Shown here in pieces: positions 1 to 10,887 of a DNA stretch of 64,000 nucleotides. The DNA is from Reticulitermes speratus. Lineage: Eukaryota; Arthropoda; Insecta; Blattodea; Rhinotermitidae. The stretch spans positions 24,129,711 to 24,193,710 of the forward strand of contig JAJKFL010000012.1 of NCBI GenBank assembly GCA_021186555.1, written 5' to 3'. The position numbers were made by a program, and so were the translations under genes. The notes under the pieces are model-generated. The model saw only the letters and a program-made list of their open reading frames with translations, did not search any database and had not been told where the DNA came from. Numbering within the stretch: position 1 is the first letter of the stretch; each line of letters begins with the position of its first letter.

Positions 1-535
1 ACAATACACGTTGCAACGTCACTTCACTGTAAGATCACAATACACGTTGCAACGTCACTTCGCTGTAAGATCACAATACACGTTGCAACGTCACTTCACT
101 GTAAGATCACAATACACGTTGCAACGTCACTTCGCTGTAAGATCACAATACACGTTGCAACGTCACTTCACTGTAAGATCACAATACACGTTGCAACGTC
201 ACTTCACTGTAAGATCACAATACACGTTGCAACGTCACTTCACTGTAAGATCACAATACACGTTGCAACGTCACTTCACTGTAAGATCACAATACACGTT
301 GCAACGTCACTTCACTGTAAGATCACAATACACGTTGCAACGTCACTTCGCTGTAAGATCACAATACACGTTGCAACGTCACTTCACTGTAAGATCACAA
401 TACACGTTGCAACGTCACTTCACTGTAAGATCACAATACACGTTGCAACGTCACTTCACTGTAAGATCACAATACACGTTGCAACGTCACTTCACTGTAA
501 GATCACAATACACGTTGCAATGTCACTTCACTGTA
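1..535. repeat. 36-bp tandem array, about 15 copies
   Basis: Head-to-tail 36-bp unit beginning ACAATACACGTTGCAACGTC. Copies differ mainly at one A/G position (TTCACTG or TTCGCTG). The array runs off the left edge, so its true length is unknown. Each unit carries the perfect 12-bp palindrome ACGTTGCAACGT. Because 36 is divisible by three and the unit lacks a stop in one frame, a 220-codon frame appears at 11-673; it is a by-product of the repeat and shows no domain. The array degrades after 530. Confidence 0.97.
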
Positions 536-815
536 AGTAAGTACGTTTGTAATACGCCGGCTTTCAAACGTCACAAGCTAGGTAAACAAACTGTCGCTCT
601 TCATCATCAACGTAAAACGCTTCGCATGGTCTGTGCGTTGTTGAATTCGGTTGAACTAAACTTGCCCAAATAAAAATTGCTTATTTCCCAAACACCACAG
701 CGAGAACACGAAGAATGAAAAAGCTCGACCGTAGATTCGTTATGGCCTTACGTAATCGCCATCTTATTTTTGCCCATGGTTTTGTGTTGAAAAAATAGGG
801 TGTCCCTCTTTACCA

Positions 816-1112
816 CTGTAAAGGTAAAGCAATCCCATTACAGGCTTGGACAGGCCCTTAGGGTTCTAGGAGGCAAAGGCTCCCAGATTTCTAGACAATC
901 GGCACATGAAGGTAGTAAGGTTGTCAGCCCTACGCACTGGCCGCCTTTACCCCCAGGAAATACTCCTGGTACTCATTTCTGTTAGAGGCTGAGTCGAGCC
1001 CAGGGCCATAGTGCGGCCGGAAGGATTATGTCAATGAAAAATTCCAGTGACACCATCGGAAATAGAACCCGCGACCTACGGGCTTGTAGCGCAGTGCTTT
1101 ACCGCTGTATGA
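816..1112 (-). mobile_element. tRNA-derived SINE, family A
   Basis: On the minus strand a tRNA-like head comes first: box A-like AGCGGTAAAGCACTGCGCTA near 1088-1107 and box B-like GGTCGCGGGTTCTATTTCC near 1058-1076. A body follows that matches 56116-56317 over about 200 bp, including a GGGGGTAAAGGCGGCC block and a GGATTGCTTTACCTTTAC end. Retroposed SINEs of this kind depend on the internal pol III promoter and a LINE partner. I see no clean TSD. An open frame at 800-985 is part of the SINE body. Confidence 0.8.
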
Positions 1113-2446
1113 TATGAGAATTCATTATATGGAACTGGGGTTTGAGATTCGCACTGCAGTGACTGTGAAGGCAACTCTCTTCCGGCATGTGACGCCGTGT
1201 AATGTGGTAGATATGCACTGAGGTTTAGAGCAACGTACTGCCCCATGTACCCTGATGAAGGAAACAGCAATGTGTACTTTCCTGAGCTCTTCACAAACCG
1301 TCTCGTCTAGATCCATACAAGAAAGAGAGACAGTTAGTTTCTCTATCTCGTACACAGTTTACTTTAATCATGCTTATACATTTCACTGGCGCTTTTTTTT
1401 TGTGGGTAGGGGGGCTGACGGAGGGCCCTGCTTTTATTTCCCGTTGTGAGAGTACGAAATATTATTTATGGACTCCAATAATAATTGCATAGCTGGACAA
1501 TACAATCCGCTGCGCCGTCCTGACATTCTGCTTACTTCCTAATAGTGACTACTGTCTATTTATTCTCACTTCCACTAAAATAAATATCCCTTTTCGTGTT
1601 GTAAAATCATTTGTTACAGAAGTAATACCACGGAAGCACAACGCAGGCTAATCGCCCAAAAATAGTGTAATTGTTTGTACAACTGACGCTTACGGATTAC
1701 CCTACAGCGTAACTATAGTCGTACAGTGCCGCGACTGAAGCTACCGTCAGGGACTTGTGCATGGAGTTCTAACTCCGTAAATCCGTAAACCCTCCGTGCT
1801 GAAGTCGTGCTTTTCTTTGTCATGGAGTTACAAGGGAGCATCGAAAGTTGTTTAGCCCTTTGGGGTTTAGACAAAGGTGCCCGTCGTTCTGAAATCCTCT
1901 TCTTTTGGACTTCGTGACAGGAATCGGGAAGGGCACACGCATCCTCTGGTGGACCGCTTAGAATGAGCTACTTGCAGTCACTGGGCTAGTGAATGACGGT
2001 AGTTTTATCTTAGTAATTAACAGCATCGCTAAACAGAAGGCCCGATACTTCCTCCCAATAGCCTGCTATGAATAAATAGACCGTACTTACTTCACAGGGC
2101 TGTAAAGTATGCTGTATGGAAACAAATGTGTACATACAACTGAAATGTATGAAAATGTTACGAAAATTAATTCATGAATCCTTTGGTCTTATTTCTAAAT
2201 CTGACTGTTTGGAAACAATAACAAAAGAATGTTGAATGTGTGTGATTTAATTATAAGGTATTGCGGTCAGCTAATACACAAAAATTGCACTATTTTTACG
2301 TATGTACATGTGTAAAGTGGCTTCCCACTGTGGTGGAGGAAAATAAATGTCAACAAACTGAAAAAAATTAAAGTTGTGAGGAACGTATTTGGACCTGAGA
2401 CTAATTCTGTCGGAATTAACACGGAGCAGGAGACTGAATATGTGAC
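1113..2446. other. No recognised feature
   Basis: Mixed sequence. Open frames of 60-76 codons on both strands around 1076-1449 overlap one another and show no domain. Nothing matches other repeats in the window. Confidence 0.5.
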
Positions 2447-2455
2447 AAATACAGG

Positions 2456-2717
2456 TAAAAGGTAAAAAAATTGTAAAGTTTACCTAGAACAGGCCATGAA
2501 GGCCCAGAGGGGGAGAGTAAAGGTATAGCTGTACTCTTTCTTTAACCTCGGCTCTAGATGGGGGTGGATGGGCAACGCCACGCCCCGGCCGCTTTATCCC
2601 TGGAAAGACCCGGTATACATTGTATAGGAGGCTGGGTGGACCCCAGGGCCAGTTTGGACGGGTGCGGAAAGGCCCGTAGCTAGTGGCTATACCGACTGAG
2701 CTATCGCGGCCGACGTA
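2456..2717 (-). mobile_element. tRNA-derived SINE, family B, with TSD
   Basis: Minus-strand element starting with a tRNA-like GCGATAGCTCAGTCGGTATA (box A, about 2692-2711) and ending in the family 3' body (TAGAGCCGAGGTTAAAGAAA, then GGCCTTCATGGCCTG). The box B region seems deleted: the sequence passes straight from the box A arm to the CCGTCC block. A 9-bp direct repeat AAATACAGG flanks it (2447-2455 and 2718-2726). Family B is the commonest SINE here, with copies near 4.4, 16.0, 25.0, 51.5, 57.6 and 62.1 kb. Confidence 0.88.
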
Positions 2718-2726
2718 AAATACAGG

Positions 2727-4411
2727 AGGAAGTAAATTATTGCACAGTGTTGAGTAGCTGAGAAATGAAGGGATTAGAAGGTCTAAGTATAGGGTGTGAT
2801 GTTTGCTTCTGTAAGCGGATCCGAATTTTCGTTTTGTGTCACAATTAGGCTAATTGTTGTAAGTGGAGAACAACGGAATGTCATTATTGTCATTGTTTTA
2901 AAACCAGTAATACTTCATTGTTACCGCTTCCCTACTCTGGGCTTTTTCAGCAAGCGAATGAATAGCAGGGTCGATTGCTTAAACAACAGAACAGAATCTA
3001 AAGTGAAATATTTACTCCTGAATCAAATTCAGTCACCGTGAAGACGGAGGCAGCACGTTTTTGCGAAACGTCGTAGCAGACACGTTGTAACACACGGTGT
3101 AAAAGCCCAGAAGACCCACCGTCAAAACCTGAACGCGTATACGAACACTCACGTGTTGTCAGCTACATTTCCATCACAAAGGCCTACGAGGTAACTTTCA
3201 GCACGCCTTACTAGCAGTCACATGTTTTACAGCCGGCAGTAACTTGCCACGCTTCTCCCCCGTGGGAGGAATCGACTGCTCCGACCAAGCGCGTTCCCAG
3301 CGGCCATAGCAGGAACTAGCGTGTGGCTGTCTGACGATCAGTTCCGATCGGTGCATGGGAAATGTGTGGTGCGTTTGTGTTGTGAATTTGGGGCTTATTG
3401 AATCGTCCCGTCTTTTCTTTCGGTAAGTAATTACAACACATTTATGTGTTTAACAATTAAGTTTTCTGTGTGTTAGTAGTGTGACGTCTTTATGTCATAA
3501 AAGTCTAACATTCACAAGAAGTTGAAATGCAGTCGCTTGCTTCCGTTGGTATCATCTCTGTCTTCCTTTTCATTCATCTGGAAACGCATGGCGGGCGGTG
3601 TTCGTGTTTATGACAGAAGGGGAGGCCATATTACACTACCACGTTAGGAATAACAGCGAATAGCACCGTGTTGAAAATATTTATCTTTTCACACACATTC
3701 CTTGTCGTTCTAAATTATGAACTTCTTAAATACAATTAATGGAAATATATGCTAATATTCTGGCGGCGAATAGAATACAGTTTGGTAAACTAACAAAGGA
3801 CAGCATTATATGGGGGAAGTAAATTATGTAACTGGGTTGAAGTAGTGGTGATAAACGTTATAGTTTGGTAATCAGTGCAGCATAATACGATATTCAGCGC
3901 AGCTGTTGGAGTGATGGTTCGTGAGTAGTAATAAGACGGACTAAAAGCAAACTACGAAAATTAACCATTTAAAGCACAGTGGTTACTATATATACCAGCT
4001 GCTGCTGTTAAGTCCTTGCATTTCGCCTGTCACAATAAACAACGTTAACTGGTTGGTCTTTGTAATTGAGACGTTAAAATGCGGTTACTACTGCGACGTG
4101 TGAACAGACTTAAAATATTTATTACACTAAATTCGTGCGTCAGATGGTTAATGCATTGTTTGTTATGAGAGTATTCGAGCATTTAGAACACAATGGTGAA
4201 TCAGTAATTTCGATCCCATTTTGATCATCTTTCCAGGATTTGGTTTAAGTTTAAACTGCCTGCACCGAAGTATAGTGTATATATCTATAGGCATCTTCAT
4301 ATAAATGTATTTTGTGAGATCTCGAGCTTATAATGGCGGTGTCTGTGCAGAATGTTATTGTTTTCAGAGATGTGACCTTGTGTAGTCTTGTAGGAATTTA
4401 AGGACTTTTCG
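2727..4411. other. Mostly featureless; one hairpin-element scrap
   Basis: At 3027-3113 there is a scrap with GTGAAGACGG, GCGAAACGTCGTAGC and CCCAGAAGACC, which resembles the right arm of the hairpin elements at 10.3 and 13.6 kb but lacks a partner arm. The rest shows no match, no domain and no long open frame. Confidence 0.45.
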
Positions 4412-4415
4412 AAGT

Positions 4416-4573
4416 AACCGGGTACCGGGTCTCTTTCCTGGGGGTTAAAGCGGCTGGAGCGTGGAGTTGACCACCCACCCTCATCTAGTGCCAGGGTTAA
4501 AGAAAGAGTAGAGCTATACCTCTGCTCCCCCTCTGGGCCTTCATGGCCTGTTCCAGGGAGAACTTTGCCTTCA
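4416..4573 (+). mobile_element. SINE family B, 5'-truncated
   Basis: Matches only the 3' half of family B: GGTACCGGGTCTCTTTCCTG, a GGTTAAAGCGGCTGG block, CCAGGGTTAAAGAAAGAGTA and GGCCTTCATGGCCTG. The tRNA-like head is absent. 5' truncation is usual for retroposed copies. Short frames here (4297-4656 minus) are incidental. Confidence 0.85.
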
Positions 4574-4826
4574 GCTGTACCTGCTGCCCCGTCTGCTCGT
4601 TGGAACAGAATAAGATTGTAAATGGTGCAGCCCGTGACGCAGTACAGACTGTGCAAGCGCGTTCGTTTTCAAAATGTCATGCAGTTTGACGGTACACGTG
4701 TAAATGTAATTGTACTTACGCCCATAAGAGGTAACTGCCTCTTCTTCGCCGATCTTCACAAACTCAGAATGCTCAACAGCAAAGAATATATTTACTTCCA
4801 ATTAATCGCTCATCTGTTGGTTGACA

Positions 4827-4998
4827 TGTATGTAATAACTTCTCTGAAATGTTTCGGCTAATAATAACAGCCATCCTCAGGGAGACTGCTAACACAAACG
4901 AGCATTTTGGCATCAAATGCTACTTTGTGTCACAAGTCTCCCTGAGGATGGCTGTTATTATTAGCCGAAACATTTCGGAAAAGTTATTACATACATGT
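4827..4998. mobile_element. Fold-back element with hammerhead-like motif in each arm
   Basis: Two arms of about 60 bp (4827-4887 and 4935-4998) are near-perfect inverted copies around a 45-bp spacer. Each arm reads CTGAGGATGGCTG, a loop, AGCCGAAACATTTC in the outward direction. That is a hammerhead-type core (CUGANGA, stem II, GAAA). No tail box or convincing TSD is visible, so this may be a trimmed derivative of the Penelope-like fold-backs described at 12.8 and 20.8 kb. Confidence 0.75.
4939..4979 (+). ncRNA. Hammerhead-ribozyme-like motif (right arm)
   Basis: CTGAGGA at 4942-4948, an extra T, then a stem II GGCT/AGCC closing a 9-nt loop, then GAAA at 4967-4970. The segment after GAAA (CATTTC) is only partly self-complementary, so stem III is weaker than in other copies. 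The mirrored copy in the left arm has TCCTCAG at 4874-4880 and TTTC at 4852-4855 on the plus strand. Activity is inferred from the core only. Confidence 0.5.
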
Positions 4999-5084
4999 TA
5001 AGCTACAGACGTGCAGTTAGTTTGAGATAAATCTAATCTTACATATATCTGTTGCACGGAAGGTGTACAATGTGGTATGATCAA

Positions 5085-5660
5085 CAGTATCTTATGCACA
5101 CATCGAATTTAAGCCAGATAGGACAAGTGTGGAAAGCACGGGTACACGTTGATATACGCCCCTAGGTAAAGTATGGCTTTTCATGCGCCGATTTTCACGA
5201 AACTGACGGCCATTCGATAAGTCTGTCAAGGAATTTCCTATACCGAATTTTATCCAAACTGGATGAAGAGCGTACAAAATATTGCAACATTTTATTTACG
5301 CTGGAAGTATAAAGCATGGCTTACACCGTACCGACTTGCATGAAACTGACAGTTGCCCAGCGGCATTATGTACCGAATTTCACGCATATCAGTTACGGAA
5401 TATTGAAAGCGCGGGTGTAAATTGATTAGCGCTCTTAAAGTAAATGATGACTGGCAGTTATCGGATTTTCACGAAACTGAACCTTGAGCGAAAACTTTTG
5501 GTGAAGAAGTGCTATGCCGAATTTCATGAAGCTCACACGAACGGATTAGTCGCTGATACAGGGTCACGGACGGACGGACGTGCATGTAGACACCATATAA
5601 AGCGTTCAGCGCCTGAATAATTGATTTTGAAGATTGATTGCGTAGAGAACGTACATGTAC
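5085..5660. repeat. Degenerate tandem block, about 3 units of 130-145 bp
   Basis: The pattern AAAGTATGGC...GATTTTCACGAAACTGA...CCGAATTT recurs near 5168, 5311 and 5442. It ends in a GGACGGACGGACG run at 5569-5580. Similar ACGAAACTGA and CATGAAATT phrases followed by GGACGGAC runs are common at invertebrate retroelement ends, but I cannot assign a family. Confidence 0.5.
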
Positions 5661-6225
5661 GTGCATGTTCACAATGAAGCCACAGCAACCTCGAGAGTGA
5701 TTGCAGATACAATTACGATATTTTGCAGAGAATGGTTCGCCTGTTAGTTCTTTGACATCTGTAATGCAGTACTGATGTTTGCAATTCTTCTGTAGTGGAG
5801 CGTTGTGAAGGGCGTTATGGGCATGTGGCAGCTGAATGCAATGTGTCTGTGTATAGAACAGACATGATTTGGAACCGGTCCAACTGGGTGCTCCGTAAAT
5901 GCTGTGTTAGGAGACCGTTATTTGCTGTCGGTCTTTATTCATCACAGAAAATGAAAGTTTATCAGTAAGGCAAAAGTGGACGAATGAACTTGCGACACAT
6001 ACAGTTTGTGTTGAGAGTCGCGATGGTTCAACTCGTTGTCCAAGATTCTGTTCTGGATTCCGTTTTAACCTTGTCAGTTAGGAATACTGTTAATACGGAG
6101 CCTGAAGATATTTTGAACAGCAGAGCCTCAGAAACTGAACGCGCAAGCCGTAGTGTTGCTTTACTAACCAGCGGTACATGTTCACATCCGTTTACATAAC
6201 ATCTGAACATCTACATTGAGACCTT
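5661..6225. other. No recognised feature
   Basis: Two 60-71-codon frames on opposite strands at 5984-6210 overlap and have no recognisable content. Confidence 0.45.
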
Positions 6226-6442
6226 CACTCTTCTGGGTGACGCAACGTATGTTGGTCATTGTTCACCGACGTTTCGGGACACCCTATCGGTTCCATCTTA
6301 AGGGGTAAAGCCGTCATAGAAGACCCTGGAAGATGGGATCGATAGGCCATCCCGAAGCGTCGGTAAACAGACTACCAATGTACACTGCGTCACATCACAG
6401 AAGAGCGACGGCCTCAAATAGACGGCGGCGGAAGTCTTGAGA
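6226..6442. mobile_element. Hairpin element, family D (old copy)
   Basis: Inverted arms carry TCACCGACGTTTCGGGACA on the left and CCCGAAGCGTCGGTAAACA on the right, with CTTCTGGGTGACGCA and its complement outside. A right-hand tail contains GGCGGCGGAAGTCTTGA, as in the copies at 13.6, 20.6 and 33.3 kb. This copy is the most diverged and I see no clear TSD. Confidence 0.7.
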
Positions 6443-6811
6443 TCTGGCACCGCGTACGTCACTGGGAACAGTTTGTTTTTATTTTTCCATTTCTGTTCGC
6501 GGGTATTGGGTTCTGGGAGGTTTCACGAAGGGGCTGGAGAAACGTAGGGCATTAGCCTGTTTTGTTGGACAATGTAGACGTCATTTCATCCCTGCATGTT
6601 AGAAGAACAAACCCCACAGCGTCATATCCCTGTAGCGCCATGTTACAACTATCAGCGGTACAGGTGTATACTCCGCCCAGAGCATACAGCTATCTGCGCA
6701 TACGTCATATCCTGTGGTAATGGTGCCAGCTTCCTCGCAGATATTTTAGCTTTTTGTGGGAAAGGAAAACGCACTGCCTCAAGGGGTCATTTAAGTGTAA
6801 GCGTGCGAGAT
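6443..6811. other. No recognised feature
   Basis: An 84-codon frame (6596-6850) overlaps the start of the next array and has no domain. Confidence 0.4.
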
Positions 6812-7854
6812 TTGAGATGGTCACAGGTGCTGATGAAGATACAGGTGTGAGATGGTCACATGGTGCTGATGAAGATACAGGTGTGAGATGGTCACATGGT
6901 GCTGATGAAGATACAGGTGTGAGATGGTCACATGGTGCTGATGAAGATACAGGTGTGAGATGGTCACATGGTGCTGATGAAGATACAGGTGTGAGATGGT
7001 CACATGGTGCTGATGAAGATACAGGTGTGAGATGGTCACATGGTGCTGATGAAGATACAGGTGTGAGATGGTCACATGGTGCTGATGAAGATACAGGTGT
7101 GAGATGGTCACATGGTGCTGATGAAGATACAGGTGTGAGATGGTCACATGGTGCTGATGAAGATACAGGTGTGAGATGGTCACATGGTGCTGATGAAGAT
7201 ACAGGTGTGAGATGGTCACATGGTGCTGATGAAGATACAGGTGTGAGATGGTCACATGGTGCTGATGAAGATACAGGTGTGAGATGGTCACATGGTGCTG
7301 ATGAAGATACAGGTGTGAGATGGTCACATGGTGCTGATGAAGATACAGGTGTGAGATGGTCACATGGTGCTGATGAAGATACAGGTGTGAGATGGTCACA
7401 TGGTGCTGATGAAGATACAGGTGTGAGATGGTCACATGGTGCTGATGAAGATACAGGTGTGAGATGGTCACATGGTGCTGATGAAGATACAGGTGTGAGA
7501 TGGTCACATGGTGCTGATGAAGATACAGGTGTGAGATGGTCACATGGTGCTGATGAAGATACAGGTGTGAGATGGTCACATGGTGCTGATGAAGATACAG
7601 GTGTGAGATGGTCACATGGTGCTGATGAAGATACAGGTGTGAGATGGTCACATGGTGCTGATGAAGATACAGGTGTGAGATGGTCACATGGTGCTGATGA
7701 AGATACAGGTGTGAGATGGTCACATGGTGCTGATGAAGATACAGGTGTGAGATGGTCACATGGTGCTGATGAAGATACAGGTGTGAGATGGTCACATGGT
7801 GCTGATGAAGATACAGGTGTGAGATGGTCACATGGTGCTGATGAAGATACAGGC
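6812..7854. repeat. 36-bp tandem array, about 29 nearly identical copies
   Basis: The unit contains GGTGCTGATGAAGATACAGG and GTGAGATGGTCACAT. The first copy is one base shorter (CACAGGTG instead of CACATGGTG); the rest look identical by eye. The unit holds an imperfect inverted repeat (GTGTGA/TCACAT). Three long frames of 358-408 codons run across it on both strands. They are artefacts of a stop-free unit length of 36 and encode only the 12-residue repeat. Near-identity means recent expansion, ongoing homogenisation or an assembly artefact. Confidence 0.97.
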
Positions 7855-8012
7855 GCCACCTGCACAGGAAGTGGCAGCCCGTAAAGGTTTTCTTCATTTT
7901 GTCCTGACAAATACCGAGTTAATGCCTTCAACTGGTACAGCTCCTACTGCCACGTTTATCGTACGATGCCTCATGTTAAGAGATGGTCAGTAGATGGGGT
8001 CAAAAGGAAGTA

Positions 8013-8367
8013 CAGTAGAACCTCGGTCATCCGAACTTTGCTTAACCGAAACTCGGGTTAACCGAAACCGGCCGATGTGTTATCGATAAAGCGGTGGAGG
8101 GACATTGCAGCTAAAAAACGTTGTGAAGAAAAAGTTCAAACTAAAATATCAGATTTTTTTTCGTATAAATTTGTAGTTTTGTATTGTATCTGCAAATATC
8201 ATACACTTTCTTGTGCCATAAATTTTATTAACGTAAGACGTGTTTCTGAAAAAAATGTTATTTTTATTGCACCTTATCACGTCAAGCCGAATTTCCGAAT
8301 TATCAGAAATTCTGCTTATCCGAAATCGGGTCCGCCCCTTTTATTTCGGATAAGCGAGGTTCTACTG
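8013..8367 (+). mobile_element. Non-autonomous pogo/Tigger-like DNA transposon
   Basis: Terminal inverted repeats CAGTAGAACCTCGG (left) and CCGAGGTTCTACTG-type (right) are flanked by TA on both sides (8011-8012, 8368-8369), as expected for the Tc1/mariner superfamily. The CAGTAGAACCTCGGTNATCCGAA end is typical of pogo/Tigger-type elements. The 355-bp length indicates an internal deletion. The interior keeps a scrap of transposase C-terminus, listed separately. Confidence 0.88.
8077..8163 (+). pseudogene. C-terminal scrap of pogo/Tigger-type transposase
   Basis: Translation gives KRWRDIAAKKR followed by QTKISDFF. A short basic stretch and a (Q)TKI(S/T)D(F/Y)F ending near the C-terminus are familiar from jerky/Tigger transposases. 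The catalytic DDE core is entirely missing. The frame runs open to 8373 but is AT-rich and featureless after the motif. Assignment rests on this short match inside the TIRs. Confidence 0.55.
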
Positions 8368-8378
8368 TATTAGGATAT

Positions 8379-8745
8379 GTGTTTAAGAAATATGATGGGC
8401 TTAATTATTGTACACCGTATGCAGTAAGGCTTCATAATGTGTACGCCTCACCAAATATTATTCGGGTGATGAAATCAAGAAGAATTAGATGGGCGGGGCA
8501 TGTGGAACGTGTGGGGGACGGGAGAGGTGCATACAGGGTTTTGGTGCGGAGACCTGAGGGAAAGAGACCACTTGGAAGACCTAGATGGGAGGATAATATT
8601 AAAATAAATCTTAAAGAGTGGGATGTTCTAGCATAAACTGGAGTGATCTAGCCCAGGATAGGGACAGGTGTAGGGCGCTTGTGAATGCGGCAATGAACCT
8701 TCGGTTTTCATAAAACGAGGGGAATTTCTTGACTAGCAGAGGAAC
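8379..8745 (+). pseudogene. LINE (non-LTR retrotransposon) ORF C-terminus and 3' end
   Basis: Translation reads SPNIIRVMKSRRIRWAGHVE, then AYRVLVRRPEGKRPLGRPRW and EDNIKINLKEW. This is the conserved C-terminal segment of the reverse-transcriptase ORF of a common insect LINE. A frame break near 8630 separates it from SDLAQDRDRCRALVNAAMNL at about 8643-8702. The 3' region then shows AATGAACCTTCGG and a CATAAAACG phrase shared with 9.4 and 10.9 kb. It is 5'-truncated and starts almost at the right end of the pogo-like element. I cannot name the clade safely. Confidence 0.82.
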
Positions 8746-9344
8746 TCTTAGCTTCTCAGGAAGGACTCCGTTCCATGGAGTTATGCGGTAAGGACTCCGC
8801 GTGTCACGTGTCGATACATATTGTCAGTGTGCATTATACATAATTGTGAACTTACATGAGAGGCCCGTACCGCAGAGGGAATGCTCCTAGAATGCTGCAG
8901 CGCCTACAGTTTTTACGTTGATTGAATTGGGCATGGTTTAATGCCGTTCTTAGCATGCCCCGTCCGTGTGTGGAGCTGGCTGCTGTCGCCTCCTACCGAT
9001 GTTCTTCCATCTTGCCGATGGCAGTCTGACGTTTCATCATGCAGGAAGATGGCCCAAGGTTGTAGCGTCAAGGCCTTCGAGAACCCACGCTGCAAAAGTT
9101 CGTTTTGTTTGTCCACTCTCGGCTGGGTTAATGACTCAGTCAAATTGATGGCGAGTTTGCATTGGACATCGTTAAACTGTGTGCAGTTCGCATAACTGCG
9201 ATGTATTCGGGGACTGGGAATACCACGCGACGTTTTCGTGATTTTACTTGTCCCACCAGACGAGCGCTGTGAGATGCACCACAACAGGTCACGACCGCTT
9301 CCTTTCGCATCCTTGCCAGCTGACTCTTCACATGCCATTCTAAC
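8746..9344. other. No recognised feature
   Basis: Overlapping frames of 60-141 codons lie on both strands at 8913-9346 without a recognisable domain. The 141-codon minus frame has no homologue I recognise and no visible splice or promoter context. Confidence 0.4.
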
Positions 9345-9530
9345 ATTGAACCCTATGAGCCTCTGTTAAATAACTCAATGGAGCTGAGTCCGTCTTGAGA
9401 AGGTGATATTTCTTCAACTAGTCGAGGAATTCAACACGTTTTATGGAACCCAATTTCATTACCATTTTTACAAGGGCTCACCACGTGCCCCAATCCAGAG
9501 CCAGATTAATCCAGTTAACAATCTCCGTGG
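9345..9530 (-). mobile_element. LINE 3' end, same family as 8.4 kb
   Basis: On the minus strand this reads a tryptophan-poor copy of the AQDRD region (CTGGCTCTGGATTGGGGCAC), then AGCCCTTGTAAAAATGGTAA, CATAAAACG and CTCGACTAGTTGAAGAAATA. Non-coding and diverged. Confidence 0.65.
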
Positions 9531-10239
9531 TATTTGAGATGCATTTACATTTCACTCCAGTCGTGCCAGCCACCCGTTTAATAAGCCACAAATAAATAAA
9601 TTCAAGGCAAGGTTATGCGTTTGTGTTATGTCGGTCGTTACAGAGGACGAGCGGATGACCTTGATTCTTGTTTATCTGCCATTCGGGTCCGTTGAGGGCG
9701 CAGGCACTTGGACATCGTATCAGTGCGTATTGCAGTTGGTCTGTACATAAGAGCGGACAGGGCTGCCAATGCGAGGACAGGCCTTGCTGTCAGCTGGACA
9801 CTGCAGTGCTGTTATTTACGGACATTCAACTGCACAGGTTACAGCAGTGTTTTGCATCTCTGAACACTGCAGCGCTGCTGTTCTCTGTACCCATTAGAAG
9901 CTTAAAATTCATCGGTGTAAAAATGAGTTCCTGCCTCACAGAAAACACTCCATATCCATTACAAAGTCCAATTGGTTGCTGCTGTTCAGGAAAATGTTTG
10001 TTCTGCGAAGACTACAAAGAACCACACAGATACATTGTGTGGGTATAGTGGAGAGTTGTTCAGTGTTTCAGTTGTTAGTTTGCAGTAGCTATGTAAAGCT
10101 GGTCTGAATGTTTGTTGTGTTTTGAGCACGGGCCTAGCACGCTGCTGGTGTAAGTGCCAGCCGAGTTGCGGACAGCAAGTAGCACGGACGCGTTTTAAAT
10201 TTACTATTCCAAATTTTGAGTGAGAAATTGTCTGGAAAT
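9531..10239. other. No recognised feature
   Basis: Two 126-codon frames on opposite strands (9668-10048 plus, 9986-10366 minus) have no recognisable content. The CTGCAGTGCTGTT phrase recurs loosely at 9800 and 9870 but does not form an array. Confidence 0.4.
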
Positions 10240-10490
10240 TAGACAGTTCTGCTGAAGATCCACGTCGTTGATGTTGAGAATTCCGGTCTTCTGGGTTGTT
10301 ATGCTGTGTAGCGGGTAATTGAACATGACCCGACGTTTCGAACGAAGTTAGCATCTTTATCTTCAAATGTTGGTAGGTCCTAGAAGAAAGCCTAGCAACC
10401 CTTGGGAGATGAAGGCGCTAGGTTCCTTCGAAACGTCGTGGCATATACATTACCCGGTACTCAGTATAACATCCCAGAAGACCAGACTGT
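10240..10490. mobile_element. Hairpin element related to family D
   Basis: Left arm carries CCGGTCTTCTGGG and GACCCGACGTTTCGAACG; right arm carries TTCGAAACGTCGTGG, TACATTACCCGG and CCCAGAAGACC, with about 95 bp between the inner arms. A tail-like CACGTCGTTGATGTTGAGAA sits on the left only, so the element points to the minus strand. The GAAACGTC block follows a GAAGG/CCTTC stem, like the hammerhead-like motifs elsewhere, but the CTGANGA half is degraded. Confidence 0.68.
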
Positions 10491-10884
10491 TCAGCCTGTG
10501 CGCCTGATTCCCGCACGGTAGTGTCGACTCTGTGAAAGTCTGTATAGATTCTTGCGGCGCGGGTGCTAAGGTCAGTGATTGACACCCGCTTAGGGTGCTC
10601 CTTTGTCGTATTTACTCTGCATGAGGGCTCATTGTCTATTGGATTTGGGAAATCGAAGGATGAAGTCAAGACAGCTCTCCTGACTGGGGTTTTGTTGTTA
10701 GCTGCACCAGGCAGGTGGTGGGACACATCCTTAAAATATGCGTCGCCATAATCCTTCAGCTCGTACGAATTCTGAAGAGGAGAAAGTAAACAGCATGTGA
10801 CGGAGGGCTGAAGTGTTTAACAAAGAAACGGGAAGCGGTAAGCCTGTGGAATGAAAACGCCAGTAAGTGGAAAGAAAGCAAGAC
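10491..10884. other. No recognised feature
   Basis: Frames at 10418-10751 overlap on opposite strands. No match to other parts of the window. Confidence 0.4.
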
Positions 10885-10887
10885 GTG

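Noticed and set aside
1250-1275. CCCTGATGAAGGAAACAG as a hammerhead core
   Set aside because: No room for stem II between CTGATGA and GAAAC.
6812-7854. Hammerhead candidate in each 36-bp unit (CTGATGA)
   Set aside because: No GAAA or stem II follows; only the first half of the core matches.
6705-7931. Frames of 358-408 codons
   Set aside because: Created by a 36-bp unit divisible by three; the encoded peptides are pure 12-residue repeats.
8913-9338. 141-codon minus-strand frame as a gene
   Set aside because: Unrecognisable content and overlaps several alternative frames beside LINE sequence.
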